A stretch of DNA of 64,000 nucleotides. Origin: Prevotella communis (lineage in GTDB: Bacteria; Bacteroidota; Bacteroidia; Bacteroidales; Bacteroidaceae). The translations under genes were made by a program, and so were the position numbers. The notes beneath the pieces are model-generated. The model saw only the letters and a program-made list of their open reading frames with translations, was not told the origin of the DNA and did not search any database. Position 1 is the first letter of the stretch; every line of letters starts with the position of its first letter. Below, in pieces: positions 53,862 to 64,000 of this stretch. The stretch covers positions 1,116,001-1,180,000 of the forward strand of contig NZ_CP091792.1 of assembly GCF_022024115.1 (NCBI RefSeq), read 5' to 3'.

Positions 53862-55517
53862 ATGAATAAAAAGCTATTAACTCCAGACTATATCTTTGAA
53901 TCGAGTTGGGAGGTTTGTAATAAAGTTGGTGGCATCTACACCGTCCTTTCAACCCGGGCAAAAACCTTGCAGGAAAAATTTGAAGATAAGATCATCTTTA
54001 TTGGCCCTGATTTCTGGAAAGAAAAAGAGAGCCCATATTTCCGTGAAGAACCTTCTCTCTTTGCTGAATGGCAGTGGGAGGCTAAGGAGCAGGGACTTAA
54101 AGTCAGGGTAGGACGTTGGACTGTACCAGGCGAACCTATCGCAGTCCTGGTGGATTTTACACCGTATTTCGAAAAGAAAAACGAGATTTATACTTGGTTG
54201 TGGGAGAATTATCGTGTGGACTCCCTTCATGCTTATGGTGACTATGATGAGGCTTCAATGTTCTCATATGCAGCCGGATTGGTTGTAGAAAGTTTCTATC
54301 ATCACTCTCTTTCAAGTAAGCAGAAGGTGGTTTACCATGCTAATGAATGGATGTGTGGTCTTGGTGCTCTCTATATTAAGAACAAGTTGCCACAGATAGC
54401 CACCGTCTTTACAACCCACGCTACAAGTATTGGTCGTTCTATTGCCGGTAATCAGAAACCTCTCTATGATTATCTTTTTGCCTATAATGGTGATCAGATG
54501 GCTGAGGAACTGAATATGCAGTCAAAGCATTCTATTGAGAAACAGACGGCATGGCATGTCGACTGCTTCACAACAGTGAGCGATATCACAGCCAATGAGT
54601 GCAAGGAATTGCTGGATAAACCTGTTGATGTGGTACTTCCTAATGGCTTTGACAATAGTTTTGTGCCAAAGGCTGCCTCGTTTACAAAGAAACGTAAGGC
54701 TGCACGTCAGAAGATGTTGCAGGTGGCCAATGCGCTGTTGGGTGAGAATCTGGATGATGAGACGATTATTGTTTCAACCTCTGGCCGGTATGAGTTCCGC
54801 AATAAGGGTATCGATGTGTTTGTAGAAGCCATGAACCGCCTGCTGCGTGACCGTGACCTGAAGAAAAAGGTTCTTGCTTTCATTGTTGTGCCCGGTTGGG
54901 TAGGTGAGCCTCGTAAGGACTTGCAGGAGAGACTGGAAAGTGGTAAGTCCTATGATACTCCCTTGGAGGTTCCGCAGGTTACTCACTGGCTTCATAATAT
55001 GGGTCACGACAGTGTGCTTAATATGATGAAGTATTACGATATGCACAATCGTCATGAAGATAATGTTAAGGTGGTTTTTCTGCCCGATTATCTGGATGGT
55101 CGTGATGGCATCATGAATCTTACCTATTATGATGTTGTCTTGGGTAATGACCTGTGTATATATCCCTCTTACTACGAGCCTTGGGGCTATACCCCGCTTG
55201 AGGCCGTAGCATTTAAAGTGCCTTGTATTACTACTGATTTGGCTGGTTTCGGACTGTGGGCCAATAAGGAATTTGGACATGAAGGTCAGTTGCAGGATGG
55301 TGTACGTGTGATACATCGTACAGACTATAACTATTCTGAGGTGGCCGACTATATCAAGGACACTGTAGCGGAATTCTCAACGATGTCTAAAACAGAGGTC
55401 GATGCTTGTCGTAAGGCTGCTGAGACACTCTCTAAAAAAGCTCTTTGGAAAGAATTTATCAAGTATTATTATGAGGCATACGACATAGCTTTGAAGAAGG
55501 TCGTTGCCAGAAGTTAG
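53862..55517 (+). CDS. Glycogen synthase, GT3 (eukaryote-like) type
   Basis: 551 residues from the ATG at 53862; the upstream ATG at 53838 overlaps the promoter. The N-terminus YIFESSWEVCNKVGGIYTVLS and the segments HANEWMCGLGALY, FTTHATSIGR and SYYEPWGYTPLEAVAF match GT3 synthases rather than bacterial GlgA (GT5). It adds glucose from a nucleotide-glucose donor to glycogen. The alpha-glucan phosphorylase gene follows after 36 bases, so synthesis and breakdown are co-encoded. Confidence 0.92.
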   Translation: MNKKLLTPDYIFESSWEVCNKVGGIYTVLSTRAKTLQEKFEDKIIFIGPDFWKEKESPYFREEPSLFAEWQWEAKEQGLKVRVGRWTVPGEPIAVLVDFTPYFEKKNEIYTWLWENYRVDSLHAYGDYDEASMFSYAAGLVVESFYHHSLSSKQKVVYHANEWMCGLGALYIKNKLPQIATVFTTHATSIGRSIAGNQKPLYDYLFAYNGDQMAEELNMQSKHSIEKQTAWHVDCFTTVSDITANECKELLDKPVDVVLPNGFDNSFVPKAASFTKKRKAARQKMLQVANALLGENLDDETIIVSTSGRYEFRNKGIDVFVEAMNRLLRDRDLKKKVLAFIVVPGWVGEPRKDLQERLESGKSYDTPLEVPQVTHWLHNMGHDSVLNMMKYYDMHNRHEDNVKVVFLPDYLDGRDGIMNLTYYDVVLGNDLCIYPSYYEPWGYTPLEAVAFKVPCITTDLAGFGLWANKEFGHEGQLQDGVRVIHRTDYNYSEVADYIKDTVAEFSTMSKTEVDACRKAAETLSKKALWKEFIKYYYEAYDIALKKVVARS

Positions 55518-55553
55518 TGTTATTCAATGTAAAATCCCTTAATAAGTAAAGAT

Positions 55554-58124
55554 ATGAAAATTAAAGCTGACTACGTGAATGCTCCTCAATGGAAGGAGAT
55601 GATTGTAAAATCTCGTCTGCCAGAGGAGTTGAAATGCCTTGGTGAGATTGCACACAACTTGTGGTGGGTATGGAACTATGAGGCTCGTGACCTTTTCCGT
55701 GACCTCGATCCAGAACTCTATCACGACGTGAAGCACAACCCCGTGATGTTGCTCGAGCGTCTGAGCTTTTCGCGTAAGGAAGAGATTGTCAAGGACAAGG
55801 CTCTGATGAAGCGTATCAAGGATGTATATAAGATGTTTCGTGCTTATGTTGACGTAAAGCCCGATGCAAAGCGCCCTTCTGTAGCATACTTCTCTATGGA
55901 GTATGGTATGCACTCTGCCCTGAAAATTTACTCTGGTGGTCTTGGCATGTTGGCCGGTGACTATCTGAAAGAGGCCTCTGACTCAAATGTTGATATGTGT
56001 GCCATTGGCTTCCTCTATCGTTTCGGCTACTTCACCCAGAGCCTGTCAATGGATGGACAGCAGATTGCCAACTATGAGGCTCAGAATTTTACGTCGCTGC
56101 CTATTGAGCGCCAGCTTGACGAGAACGGACAGCCAATGGTGGTTGACGTTCCTTATATGAACTATACGGTTCATGCTTATATTTGGCGTGTCAACGTGGG
56201 TCGTATCAAGCTGTATCTGCTCGATACCGATAATGATATGAACTCAGAATACGACAAGCCTATCACTCACTCACTTTATGGTGGTGACTGGGAGAACCGC
56301 TTGAAGCAGGAAATCCTGCTCGGTATCGGTGGTGTGCTCACCCTGAAGAAACTGGGTATCAAGAAGGATATTTATCATTGTAACGAGGGACATGCTGCTC
56401 TTTGTAACCTGCAGCGTCTGTGCGACTATATCGAGGAAGGACTGACCTTCAACCAGGCCATGGAACTGGTTCGTGCCAGCGGTCTCTATACCGTACACAC
56501 ACCTGTTCCTGCAGGACACGACTACTTTGATGAGGGCCTCTTCGGTAAGTATATGGGAGGTTATCCTCAGAAGTTGGGTATCTCTTGGGATGAGTTTATC
56601 GGTATGGGTCGTACAAATCCTGATGACCACGGTGAGAAGTTCTGTATGTCAACTTTCGCTTGCAACACTTGTCAGGAGGTTAATGGCGTATCTATGCTCC
56701 ACGGCTGGGTTTCACAGAAGATGTTTGCCGGCATCTGGAACGGCTATTATCCCGAGGAGAATCACGTGGGCTATGTCACCAATGGTGTACACTTCCCCAC
56801 ATGGTGTGCTACCGAGTGGCGCCGTGTCTATGCAAAGTACTTTGATACCAAACATATGAGCGACCAGTCAAACGAGGAAATCTGGCACGGTATCTACAAT
56901 TGTCCCGATGAGGAGATTTGGGAGACCCGTATGGCCCTGAAGAATAAGTTGTTCGACTATATCAAGGAGCAGTTCCGTGATACATGGCTCAAGAATCAGG
57001 GTGATCCCTCTCGTGTGGTTGCTCTGCTTGATAAGATGAACCCCAATGCGCTGGTCATTGGCTTCTGCCGCCGTTTTGCTACCTATAAGCGTGCACATCT
57101 GTTGTTCATGGACGAGGCTCGTCTGTCTAAGATTGTAAACGATCCCGAACATCCCGTTATTTTCCTCTTTGCAGGTAAGGCTCACCCCGCAGATGGTGCT
57201 GGTCAGGGTCTGATTAAGCGTATCTACGAGATTTCTCAGCGTCCTGAGTTCCTGGGTAAGATTATCTTCCTTGAGGACTATGACTTCCTGTTGGCTCGCC
57301 GCCTTGTATCAGGTGTTGATATCTGGATGAACACGCCTACACGTCCTCTTGAGGCTTCTGGTACCTCTGGTGAGAAGGCCGAGATGAATGGTGTTGTCAA
57401 CCTCTCCGTGAAAGATGGCTGGTGGCTTGAGGGCTATCGTGAGGGTGCTGGATGGGCTCTTACCGAGAAGCGCACCTATCAGACTCAGGGCTATCAGGAC
57501 CGTCTTGATGCAGCTACTATCTATGGCTTGCTCGAGAACGAGATTATACCTCTTTATTATAATAAGAACAAGAAGGGTATCAGTGAAGGCTGGGTGAAGG
57601 TTATCAAGAACTCTATCGCTCTCATTGCTCCTCACTACACCATGAAGCGTCAGCTCGATGATTACTATGATAAGTTCTATGTAAAAGAAGCAAAGCGTTT
57701 CAAGGAAATCTCTAAGAACAACAACCAGTTGGCTAAGGATATTGCTCAGTGGAAGGAAACAGTTGCTGAGCGTTGGGATAGCATCAATGTTGTTTCTGCC
57801 GAGTGGAATATTCCTTCAACGGGTCTCGAGACAGGTCAGGAGTACACACTCCGTTATGTCATAGATGAGCAGGGACTTGAAGATGCCGTTGGACTGGAGA
57901 AGGTCAATGTATTTGTCAACAAGGAAGGTGAAGAGCGTATCTACTCTATCGAACCATTGAAGATGGTGGGTCGTGAAGGCAATAACTTTGTATTCGAAGC
58001 TAAGCTGGCTCCTCATCAGGCTGGTGCGTACAAGTGTTCAGTACGTATGTATCCAAAGAACAAGAATCTGCCTCATCGTCAGGATTTCTGCTACGTTAAG
58101 TGGTTAGAGTTGCCTCAGATGTAA
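55554..58124 (+). CDS. glgP: Alpha-glucan (glycogen) phosphorylase family protein
   Basis: 856 residues. N-terminal DUF3417-type segment ([22 protein letters not shown]), two Rossmann-like domains with [20 protein letters not shown] and [14 protein letters not shown] motifs, the PLP-region [14 protein letters not shown] and a C-terminal beta-domain (about 760-856). Members transfer glucose from alpha-1,4-glucan to phosphate, giving glucose-1-phosphate. The paired GT3 synthase fits glycogen turnover. No terminator is obvious before the leu leader. Confidence 0.93.
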   Translation: MKIKADYVNAPQWKEMIVKSRLPEELKCLGEIAHNLWWVWNYEARDLFRDLDPELYHDVKHNPVMLLERLSFSRKEEIVKDKALMKRIKDVYKMFRAYVDVKPDAKRPSVAYFSMEYGMHSALKIYSGGLGMLAGDYLKEASDSNVDMCAIGFLYRFGYFTQSLSMDGQQIANYEAQNFTSLPIERQLDENGQPMVVDVPYMNYTVHAYIWRVNVGRIKLYLLDTDNDMNSEYDKPITHSLYGGDWENRLKQEILLGIGGVLTLKKLGIKKDIYHCNEGHAALCNLQRLCDYIEEGLTFNQAMELVRASGLYTVHTPVPAGHDYFDEGLFGKYMGGYPQKLGISWDEFIGMGRTNPDDHGEKFCMSTFACNTCQEVNGVSMLHGWVSQKMFAGIWNGYYPEENHVGYVTNGVHFPTWCATEWRRVYAKYFDTKHMSDQSNEEIWHGIYNCPDEEIWETRMALKNKLFDYIKEQFRDTWLKNQGDPSRVVALLDKMNPNALVIGFCRRFATYKRAHLLFMDEARLSKIVNDPEHPVIFLFAGKAHPADGAGQGLIKRIYEISQRPEFLGKIIFLEDYDFLLARRLVSGVDIWMNTPTRPLEASGTSGEKAEMNGVVNLSVKDGWWLEGYREGAGWALTEKRTYQTQGYQDRLDAATIYGLLENEIIPLYYNKNKKGISEGWVKVIKNSIALIAPHYTMKRQLDDYYDKFYVKEAKRFKEISKNNNQLAKDIAQWKETVAERWDSINVVSAEWNIPSTGLETGQEYTLRYVIDEQGLEDAVGLEKVNVFVNKEGEERIYSIEPLKMVGREGNNFVFEAKLAPHQAGAYKCSVRMYPKNKNLPHRQDFCYVKWLELPQM

Positions 58125-58164
58125 AAAAAGTATCGATTTATTTGCATGATTGGCTGGAAATATG

Positions 58165-58172
58165 TAAATTTG
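58165..58172 (+). promoter_or_regulatory. -7 box for the leu operon leader
   Basis: TAAATTTG, about 29 bases before the leader-peptide ATG. Confidence 0.75.
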
Positions 58173-58200
58173 CAGCCGAAAAGAAGAAAAAAGTATTAAA

Positions 58201-58266
58201 ATGATACAGCAGAGCCTACTAAACGCCATTATTATTATTCGACTGCAACTATGTGGTCGGAAGTGA
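58201..58266 (+). CDS. leuL: leu operon leader peptide
   Basis: 21 codons: MIQQSLLNAIIIIRLQLC-G-R-K then TGA. Four Leu codons (two CTA-CTA in tandem) and four consecutive Ile codons in so short a peptide are diagnostic of an attenuation leader. Its ATG lies 22 bases after the expected transcription start. The last codons and the stop (58257-58266, TCGGAAGTGA) are the 5' arm of the antiterminator. A ribosome stalled at Leu or Ile leaves this arm free; one that reaches the stop masks it. Confidence 0.85.
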   Translation: MIQQSLLNAIIIIRLQLCGRK

Positions 58267-58353
58267 TGAGGCGTATATATAGAGCAGGTAAATGCTAACA
58301 TACATTTGAATCATACAAGAGCCTTTCTCACTTCCGAGTGTGAAAGGCTTTTT
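58257..58353 (+). promoter_or_regulatory. leu attenuator: antiterminator versus terminator
   Basis: Terminator: AGCCTTTC (58320-58327) with GAAAGGCT (58342-58349), extended by CAC/GTG across one mismatch, followed by T5. Antiterminator: 58257-58266 (TCGGAAGTGA) pairs perfectly over 10 bases with 58328-58337 (TCACTTCCGA), which lies in the terminator's upper stem and loop, so only one can form. GGC at 58270-58272 can extend the antiterminator to 58321-58323. Confidence 0.85.
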
Positions 58354-58397
58354 TCGTATAACGTCATAACGATTTAACGACATAAAAAGAAACTAAG

Positions 58398-59903
58398 ATG
58401 AGTGACAGATTGTTTATTTTCGACACGACACTGCGCGATGGTGAACAGGTGCCTGGATGCCAGTTGAACACCGTAGAGAAGATTCAGGTGGCTAAGGCCT
58501 TGGAGCAGTTGGGCGTTGACGTGATTGAAGCAGGATTCCCTATCAGTAGTCCGGGCGATTTTAATTCGGTAATTGAGATTTCAAAGGCCGTCACTTGGCC
58601 TGTTATCTGTGCGTTAAGCAGAGCTGTACAGCGCGATATTGACGTGGCAGCCGAAGCGTTGAAGTATGCCAAGCACAAACGTATCCATACCGGTATCGGC
58701 ACAAGTGACGAGCATATCAAGTTCAAGTTCAATAGCACGCGTGAGGAGATTCTTGAGCGAGCTGTAGCTGCGGTGAAGTATGCGCGCCGTTTTGTGGACG
58801 ATGTCGAGTTCTATGCCGAGGATGCCGGACGAACGGACAATGAGTACCTGGCTCGTGTCGTTGAGGCCGTCATCAAGGCCGGTGCCACGGTGGTCAACAT
58901 CCCAGATACGACAGGCTATTGTCTGCCTGAAGAGTTTGGACAGAAAATACGTTATCTGAAGGAGCATGTTGATAATATCGATCGTGCTATCATTTCCACC
59001 CACTGTCACAATGACTTAGGTATGGCTACGGCCAACACGCTTGAAGGTGTGCTCAATGGTGCCCGTCAGGTTGAGGTCACAATCAATGGTATAGGTGAAC
59101 GCGCCGGTAATACTAGTTTGGAGGAGATTGCCATGATATTGAAATGTCACAAGTCAATCGATATCGAGACCAATATCAACACACAGAAAATCTATCCTAC
59201 ATCTCGTTTGGTTTCCAGTCTTATGAATATGCCTGTCCAGCCCAATAAGGCTGTCGTAGGACGTAATGCTTTTGCTCATTCCAGCGGTATCCATCAGGAT
59301 GGTGTGTTGAAGAACGTGCAGACCTATGAGATTATGGATCCTAAGGATGTTGGTATTGACGACAACTCTATTGTATTGACCGCACGTAGTGGTCGTGCTG
59401 CCTTGAAACATCGTCTGCATATCAATGGCGTTGACGTGAGCGATGAGGAGAAGGTCGATAAGATTTACGAGAAATTCCTGGCTCTGGCCGATTTGAAAAA
59501 AGAGGTAAGCGATGCCGATGTGCTGATGTTAGCGGGTGCCGATACGGCTGAGCAACATGCTGTGAAACTCGACTTCCTGCAGGTTACCACGGGTAAGGGC
59601 GTGAAGAGCGTGGCTTCTATCGGACTGGATATCAGTGGACAGAAGTTTGAGGCTGCATCCAGTGGCAATGGTCCGGTGGATGCCGCTATCAAGGCTCTGA
59701 AGAAGATTATTATGAAGCACATGACATTAAAGGAATTCACCATTCAGGCTATCTCCAAGGGGTCTGATGATGTAGGTAAGGTACATATGCAGGTAGAGTA
59801 CCAGGGTGCTTTGTACTATGGCTTTGGTGCTAATACCGACATTGTGACCGCTTCCGTGGAAGCCTATATAGACTGTATCAATAAATTCAAGAAAGCAGAA
59901 TGA
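58398..59903 (+). CDS. leuA: 2-isopropylmalate synthase
   Basis: 501 residues. Catalytic barrel signature [15 protein letters not shown] at the N-terminus, [16 protein letters not shown], and a C-terminal LeuA regulatory domain (about 390-501) that binds leucine for feedback inhibition. Condenses acetyl-CoA with 2-ketoisovalerate. First gene of the operon behind the attenuator; leuC starts four bases before its stop. Confidence 0.95.
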   Translation: MSDRLFIFDTTLRDGEQVPGCQLNTVEKIQVAKALEQLGVDVIEAGFPISSPGDFNSVIEISKAVTWPVICALSRAVQRDIDVAAEALKYAKHKRIHTGIGTSDEHIKFKFNSTREEILERAVAAVKYARRFVDDVEFYAEDAGRTDNEYLARVVEAVIKAGATVVNIPDTTGYCLPEEFGQKIRYLKEHVDNIDRAIISTHCHNDLGMATANTLEGVLNGARQVEVTINGIGERAGNTSLEEIAMILKCHKSIDIETNINTQKIYPTSRLVSSLMNMPVQPNKAVVGRNAFAHSSGIHQDGVLKNVQTYEIMDPKDVGIDDNSIVLTARSGRAALKHRLHINGVDVSDEEKVDKIYEKFLALADLKKEVSDADVLMLAGADTAEQHAVKLDFLQVTTGKGVKSVASIGLDISGQKFEAASSGNGPVDAAIKALKKIIMKHMTLKEFTIQAISKGSDDVGKVHMQVEYQGALYYGFGANTDIVTASVEAYIDCINKFKKAE

Positions 59904-61276
59904 ACACACTTTTCGATAAGATATGGGACGCCCATGTGGTACAGACCGTGACCGATGGTCCCACACAACTTTATATTGATCGCCTCTACTGTCATGAGGT
60001 GACTTCACCACAGGCCTTCGATGGTATGCGTGCCAGGGGCTTAAAGTGTTTCCGTCCGGAACAGATTGTCTGTATGCCCGACCATAACACGCCTACTCAT
60101 GATCAGGATAAGCCAATTGCCGACCCTGTCTCAAAGAAACAGGTGGATACCTTGGAACGAAATGCCCGTGAGTTTGGCTTGAAGCATTTTGGTATGATGT
60201 CAAAAGATAATGGCATCATCCATGTGGTAGGTCCGGAGAAAGGACTCTCGTTGCCCGGTATGACGATTGTATGTGGCGACTCTCATACCTCTACCCATGG
60301 TGCCATGGGTGCTGTTGCTTTCGGTATCGGTACCAGTGAGGTCGAGATGGTCATGGCTTCACAATGTATCCTGCAGCAGAAACCAAAGTCTATGCGAATC
60401 ACCATCAACGGACAGTTGGGTAGGGGAGTGACGGCCAAGGATGTTGCCCTCTATCTCATGGCGAAACTGACAACCAGTGGTGCCACGGGATATTTTGTTG
60501 AGTATGCAGGTGAAGTGGTTAAGAACCTGTCGATGGAAGGTCGCCTGACGCTCTGTAACCTTTCTATTGAGATGGGGGCGCGTGGAGGTTTCATAGCTCC
60601 TGACAACGTGACCTTTGATTATATAAAAGGTAAGGAATACGCCCCCAAGGGTGAGGATTGGGATAAGGCCATGGCCTATTGGCGCACGCTGAAAAGTGGC
60701 GATGACGCTGTGTTTGATAAGGAACTGGTGTTTGATGCTGCGGATATCGAACCTCGTATCACTTATGGCACCAATCCCGGTATGGGAATCGGTATTACAG
60801 AGTCAATTCCTGCTGAGGGTGATGCCAATTTTAATAAATCTTTGCAGTACATGGGCTTCAAGGAAGGTGAGAAACTGTTGGGCAAGAAGATTGACTATGT
60901 CTTCCTGGGCGCCTGTACCAACGGCCGTATCGAGGACTTCCGTGCCTTTGCGTCTATCGTGAAAGGACGTCAAAAGGCTGCTGATGTGGTGGCATGGCTG
61001 GTACCTGGCTCATGGGCTGTTGACAAGCAGATTCGTGAGGAAGGACTTGATAAGGTTCTCGAAGCTTCAGGCTTTGAAATCCGTCAGCCTGGTTGCTCAG
61101 CCTGTTTGGCGATGAACGATGACAAGGTTCCTGCAGACAAGTATGCCGTATCAACGAGCAACCGTAATTTTGAGGGCCGTCAGGGACCTGGTGCACGCAC
61201 CATCCTCTGTTCCCCCCTTGTAGCTGCCGCTGCAGCAGTCACTGGAGTAATCACTGATCCACGTACATTATTATGA
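59900..61276 (+). CDS. leuC: 3-isopropylmalate dehydratase large subunit
   Basis: 458 residues, aconitase family. Cysteines for the 4Fe-4S cluster in [11 protein letters not shown] and [23 protein letters not shown] and PDHNTPT are typical. With LeuD it isomerises 2- to 3-isopropylmalate, and citramalate in the isoleucine route. Overlaps leuA and leuD by four bases each. Confidence 0.96.
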   Translation: MNTLFDKIWDAHVVQTVTDGPTQLYIDRLYCHEVTSPQAFDGMRARGLKCFRPEQIVCMPDHNTPTHDQDKPIADPVSKKQVDTLERNAREFGLKHFGMMSKDNGIIHVVGPEKGLSLPGMTIVCGDSHTSTHGAMGAVAFGIGTSEVEMVMASQCILQQKPKSMRITINGQLGRGVTAKDVALYLMAKLTTSGATGYFVEYAGEVVKNLSMEGRLTLCNLSIEMGARGGFIAPDNVTFDYIKGKEYAPKGEDWDKAMAYWRTLKSGDDAVFDKELVFDAADIEPRITYGTNPGMGIGITESIPAEGDANFNKSLQYMGFKEGEKLLGKKIDYVFLGACTNGRIEDFRAFASIVKGRQKAADVVAWLVPGSWAVDKQIREEGLDKVLEASGFEIRQPGCSACLAMNDDKVPADKYAVSTSNRNFEGRQGPGARTILCSPLVAAAAAVTGVITDPRTLL

Positions 61277-61863
61277 AACAGAAATTTGACATCATCACAT
61301 CTACCTGCGTGCCCTTACCTTTAGAGAACGTAGATACAGACCAGATCATTCCCGCCCGTTTCCTGAAAGCCACGGATAAAGAGGGCTTTGGCGATAATCT
61401 CTTCCGTGACTGGCGCTATCGTCCCGATGGCAGTATCGTTGAGGATTTTGTTCTCAATGACCCGAAGTACAAAGGATGTATCCTCGTGGCAGGTAAGAAT
61501 TTTGGTTCTGGTAGCAGTCGTGAACATGCCGCCTGGGCTATCGCTGGCTATGGCTTTCGTGTGGTTATCAGCAGCTTTTTTGCTGATATCCATAAGAACA
61601 ACGAACTGAATAACTTTGTTCTTCCTGTGCAGGTGAGCGAAAACTTTCTGCAGGAACTCTTCCAGACAATTCAGAATAATCCCGATACTCAGGTCGAGGT
61701 TGATCTGCCTAATCAGACCGTGACCAATAAAGCAACTGGCAATAGCGAGCATTTTGATATTAATGGCTATAAGAAGCACTGTCTGATGAATGGTCTTGAT
61801 GATATCGATTTCCTCGTGGCCAATAAAGATAAGATAGAAAAATGGGAACACCAGAGAAACTGA
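61273..61863 (+). CDS. leuD: 3-isopropylmalate dehydratase small subunit
   Basis: 196 residues. [13 protein letters not shown] at the start and [22 protein letters not shown] are the swivel-domain hallmarks. Partner of LeuC. The next gene overlaps its end by 22 bases, implying coupled translation. Confidence 0.95.
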   Translation: MKQKFDIITSTCVPLPLENVDTDQIIPARFLKATDKEGFGDNLFRDWRYRPDGSIVEDFVLNDPKYKGCILVAGKNFGSGSSREHAAWAIAGYGFRVVISSFFADIHKNNELNNFVLPVQVSENFLQELFQTIQNNPDTQVEVDLPNQTVTNKATGNSEHFDINGYKKHCLMNGLDDIDFLVANKDKIEKWEHQRN

Positions 61864-63431
61864 ATACGTATCAGCGCATTTTGCCCTTTGTGGAGATTAT
61901 GGACTCCACGCTCCGTGATGGCGAACAGACCAATGGCGTGTCGTTCCTGCCTCACGAGAAGTTGGTGATGGCGCGCAAACTGCTCTCCGATGTCAACGTA
62001 GACCGTATCGAGGTGGCTTCTGCACGTGTCTCTGAGGGAGAACACGAGGCCGTCTCCAAAATATGTGCCTATGCCCAGAAGATGGGACTCTTGAGTCGTG
62101 TTGAGGTCTTAGGCTTTGTTGATGGTGGACAGAGCATCGACTGGATTGACAGTTGTGGCGGTCGTGTCGTAAACTTGTTGGCCAAGGGTTCACTGAAACA
62201 CTGCACTCATCAGTTGCACAAGACGCCAGAAGAGCATATCAACGATATTCTTAGTGAAGTGGAATATGCTGCCAGCAAGGGCATCAGTGTGAATCTCTAT
62301 CTGGAGGACTGGTCTAACGGCATGAAGGACTCCCCAGAGTATGTATATCAACTGATGGATGCAATAACCTCTTCCTCCCCCTTGGGGAAACAGGGAGGGG
62401 TCCAGCGTTTCATGCTCCCTGACACCCTTGGCGTGATGAACCCTTTGCAGGTCATCGAGTATTTCCGTAAGATGATAAAGCGTTATCCTGATGTCCATTT
62501 TGATTTCCATGCACATAATGATTACGACCTTGCGGTAAGTAATTCCTTGGCAGCCGTATTGAGTGGTGCCAAGGGGCTGCATGTCACCGTGAATGGGCTG
62601 GGTGAGCGTTGTGGTAATGCGCCGATGGCTTCTGTTCAGGCTATTCTGAAGGATCAGTTCCATGCCAAGACAAATATTGTAGAGAGTCAGCTCAATGACC
62701 TCTCACGTATGGTCGAGAGCTTTAGTGGCATCACGGTAGCCCCCAACCAGCCTATCGTTGGTGAGAATGTGTTTACGCAGGTGGCTGGTGTGCATGCCGA
62801 TGGCGACTCGAAGGATAAGCTTTATTATAACGAGTTGGTTCCAGAACGTTTCGGACGTAAGCGTGAATATGCCCTGGGAAAGAATTCGGGTAAGGCTAAT
62901 ATCGCTAAGAATCTTGAGGAACTGGGGTTGGAACTCACGCCTGAGCAGACACGCCGTGTCACGGAACGTATCACAGAACTGGGTGACAAGAAGGAGATTG
63001 TGACACAGGAAGACCTGCCCTTTATCGTCAGTGACGTCTTGAAGCACGACGGTTCCGAGGATAAGGTCAAACTGATCAGTTACATGGTCTCTACGGCTTA
63101 TGGCCTGCGCCCGGGTGCTAATGTCAAGGTAGAAATCAATGGTCAGCAGTATGATGGCAGTGCTGTGGGTGATGGTCAGTATGACGCTTTTGTCAAGGCG
63201 CTTCGTTATATTTATAAGAAGTATCTGAACCGTACGTTTCCTGTCTTGGCCAATTATCAGGTTACCATTCCGCCGGGCGGACGTACCGATGCCTTGGTAC
63301 AGACAGTCATCTCTTGGCATTATAATGGGGGTATCCTGCGCACACGCGGACTGGATGCTGACCAGACGGAGGCTGCTATCAAGGCCACGTTCAAGATGCT
63401 GAACATCATCGAAAACGAGATTCCTAATTAG
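61842..63431 (+). CDS. Second LeuA-family synthase (citramalate/2-isopropylmalate synthase)
   Basis: 529 residues, DRE-TIM family: DSTLRDGEQTNGVSF, HFDFHAHNDYDLAVSNSLAA and NGLGERCGNAP, plus a C-terminal regulatory domain. It diverges from LeuA and is placed in many Bacteroidales leu operons, where a (R)-citramalate synthase role (pyruvate + acetyl-CoA, toward isoleucine) is plausible; substrate choice is not proven from sequence. Residues 178-187 (SPLGKQGG region) are encoded by a GC-rich palindromic repeat at 62374-62401 that appears inserted before the conserved RFMLPDTLG. Confidence 0.85.
   Translation: MGTPEKLNTYQRILPFVEIMDSTLRDGEQTNGVSFLPHEKLVMARKLLSDVNVDRIEVASARVSEGEHEAVSKICAYAQKMGLLSRVEVLGFVDGGQSIDWIDSCGGRVVNLLAKGSLKHCTHQLHKTPEEHINDILSEVEYAASKGISVNLYLEDWSNGMKDSPEYVYQLMDAITSSSPLGKQGGVQRFMLPDTLGVMNPLQVIEYFRKMIKRYPDVHFDFHAHNDYDLAVSNSLAAVLSGAKGLHVTVNGLGERCGNAPMASVQAILKDQFHAKTNIVESQLNDLSRMVESFSGITVAPNQPIVGENVFTQVAGVHADGDSKDKLYYNELVPERFGRKREYALGKNSGKANIAKNLEELGLELTPEQTRRVTERITELGDKKEIVTQEDLPFIVSDVLKHDGSEDKVKLISYMVSTAYGLRPGANVKVEINGQQYDGSAVGDGQYDAFVKALRYIYKKYLNRTFPVLANYQVTIPPGGRTDALVQTVISWHYNGGILRTRGLDADQTEAAIKATFKMLNIIENEIPN
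62374..62401 (+). repeat. Palindromic repeat inside second leuA-family gene
   Basis: CTCCCCCTTGGGGAAACAGG and the next eight bases form a CTCCC..GGGAG hairpin like the stems of the repeats at 14907, 17625 and 24850 but without the GGGGGTGAGTC tail. Frame preserved. Confidence 0.6.
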
Positions 63432-63463
63432 TAAAATAGTGTATAACTTCTAAGTAAATTGAT

Positions 63464-64000
63464 ATGAAACTAAAAATAGCTATTCTTCCGGGCGACGGTA
63501 TCGGACCGGAGATTATGAAACAAGGTGTGGCTGTGCTCAATGCTGTAGCAGAGAAATGCGGTCATGAGTTTACTTACGAGGAAGCGTTGGTAGGTGCCTG
63601 TGCCATTGAGGCCTGCGGTGATCCTTATCCGGAGGCTACCCATCAGGCGTGTATGAATGCAGATGCCGTGCTCTTTGCGGCAGTGGGCGATCTGAAATAT
63701 GATAATAACCCCACGCTGAAGGTACGTCCTGAGACTGGTTTGCTGGCTATGCGTAAGAAGCTTGGCCTCTTTGCCAACGTGCGTCCGGTGGCTACATTCG
63801 ACTGCCTCCTGCATAAGTCACCCCTGAAGGAGGAACTGCTTCGCGGGGCAGATTTCGTGGTGCTGCGCGAACTCACTGGTGGTATGTACTTCGGGGAAAA
63901 ATATCAGGACAATGATAAGGCATACGATACCGATGTATATACGCGCCCAGAGATTGAGCGTATCCTGAAGGTTGCTTTCGAGATGGCTATGCAGCGTCGT
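63464..64000 (+). CDS. leuB: 3-isopropylmalate dehydrogenase, cut by window end
   Basis: 179 codons of the N-terminal part are seen. [21 protein letters not shown] is the family start, shown by its core [33 protein letters not shown] carries the conserved substrate-binding arginines. Oxidatively decarboxylates 3-isopropylmalate and can serve the citramalate branch. It starts 32 bases after the previous stop. The C-terminus lies outside the window. Confidence 0.95.
   Translation, partial: MKLKIAILPGDGIGPEIMKQGVAVLNAVAEKCGHEFTYEEALVGACAIEACGDPYPEATHQACMNADAVLFAAVGDLKYDNNPTLKVRPETGLLAMRKKLGLFANVRPVATFDCLLHKSPLKEELLRGADFVVLRELTGGMYFGEKYQDNDKAYDTDVYTRPEIERILKVAFEMAMQRR

Overview
The window looks like a chromosome segment of a Bacteroidales bacterium, most likely Prevotella or a close relative. 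Most well-separated transcription units start from the Bacteroidetes -7 box TAnnTTTG, often only 5-15 bases before the start codon. The gene families also fit: a PorE-like type IX secretion protein, serine palmitoyltransferase, GT3-type glycogen synthase with an alpha-glucan phosphorylase, B12-dependent methylmalonyl-CoA mutase, and propeller/AraC (HTCS-type) regulators. No rRNA, CRISPR array or intact insertion sequence was seen. The only RNA genes I am sure of are tRNA-Cys and tRNA-Pro.

Layout. 1-11 kb is accessory: a CHC2 primase fragment, a DUF3987/VirE-like protein, an M15 peptidase, an orphan HicB-like repressor, a two-gene HIRAN-like cassette, and a complete type III restriction-modification pair (mod-res) behind a long, heavily structured leader. 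11-18.7 kb holds an esterase, a cytidylate-kinase-like protein, topoisomerase III, PorE, and an ECF sigma operon. 18.7-24.5 kb is a secreted GH43 + GH2 pair. 24.5-36 kb carries an rRNA methyltransferase, tRNA-Cys, a lipid kinase divergent from serine palmitoyltransferase, tRNA-Pro, a propeller/AraC regulator, RadA, and a binding-protein/TPR pair. 36-46 kb has kdsA-kdsD followed by a degenerate HTCS and a secreted phospholipase-D-type protein, then an outer-membrane barrel and the msrC-like/tex pair. 46-58 kb is metabolic: mutAB, a sugar kinase/nucleotidyltransferase fusion, map, glycogen synthase and phosphorylase. 58-64 kb is leuA-leuC-leuD-leuA2-leuB (leuB cut by the window end).

Most interesting points. 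(1) The leu operon has a ribosome-mediated attenuator: a 21-residue leader peptide with four Leu and four consecutive Ile codons, whose last codons and stop form the 5' arm of a 10-bp antiterminator that competes with an intrinsic terminator. It matches an operon able to serve both leucine and, through citramalate, isoleucine. (2) GC-rich palindromic repeats (REPIN/MITE-like, two of them exactly 101 bp) sit in frame inside conserved genes. (3) The type III R-M leader contains a multibranched RNA fold and two mutually exclusive hairpins. (4) The HTCS at 37-41 kb has lost the His, the ATPase domain and the receiver Asp, yet is translationally coupled to kdsD-side genes and a phospholipase-D homologue. 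(5) A perfect 23-bp inverted repeat around an AT-rich core lies beside the primase genes and resembles an origin or operator.
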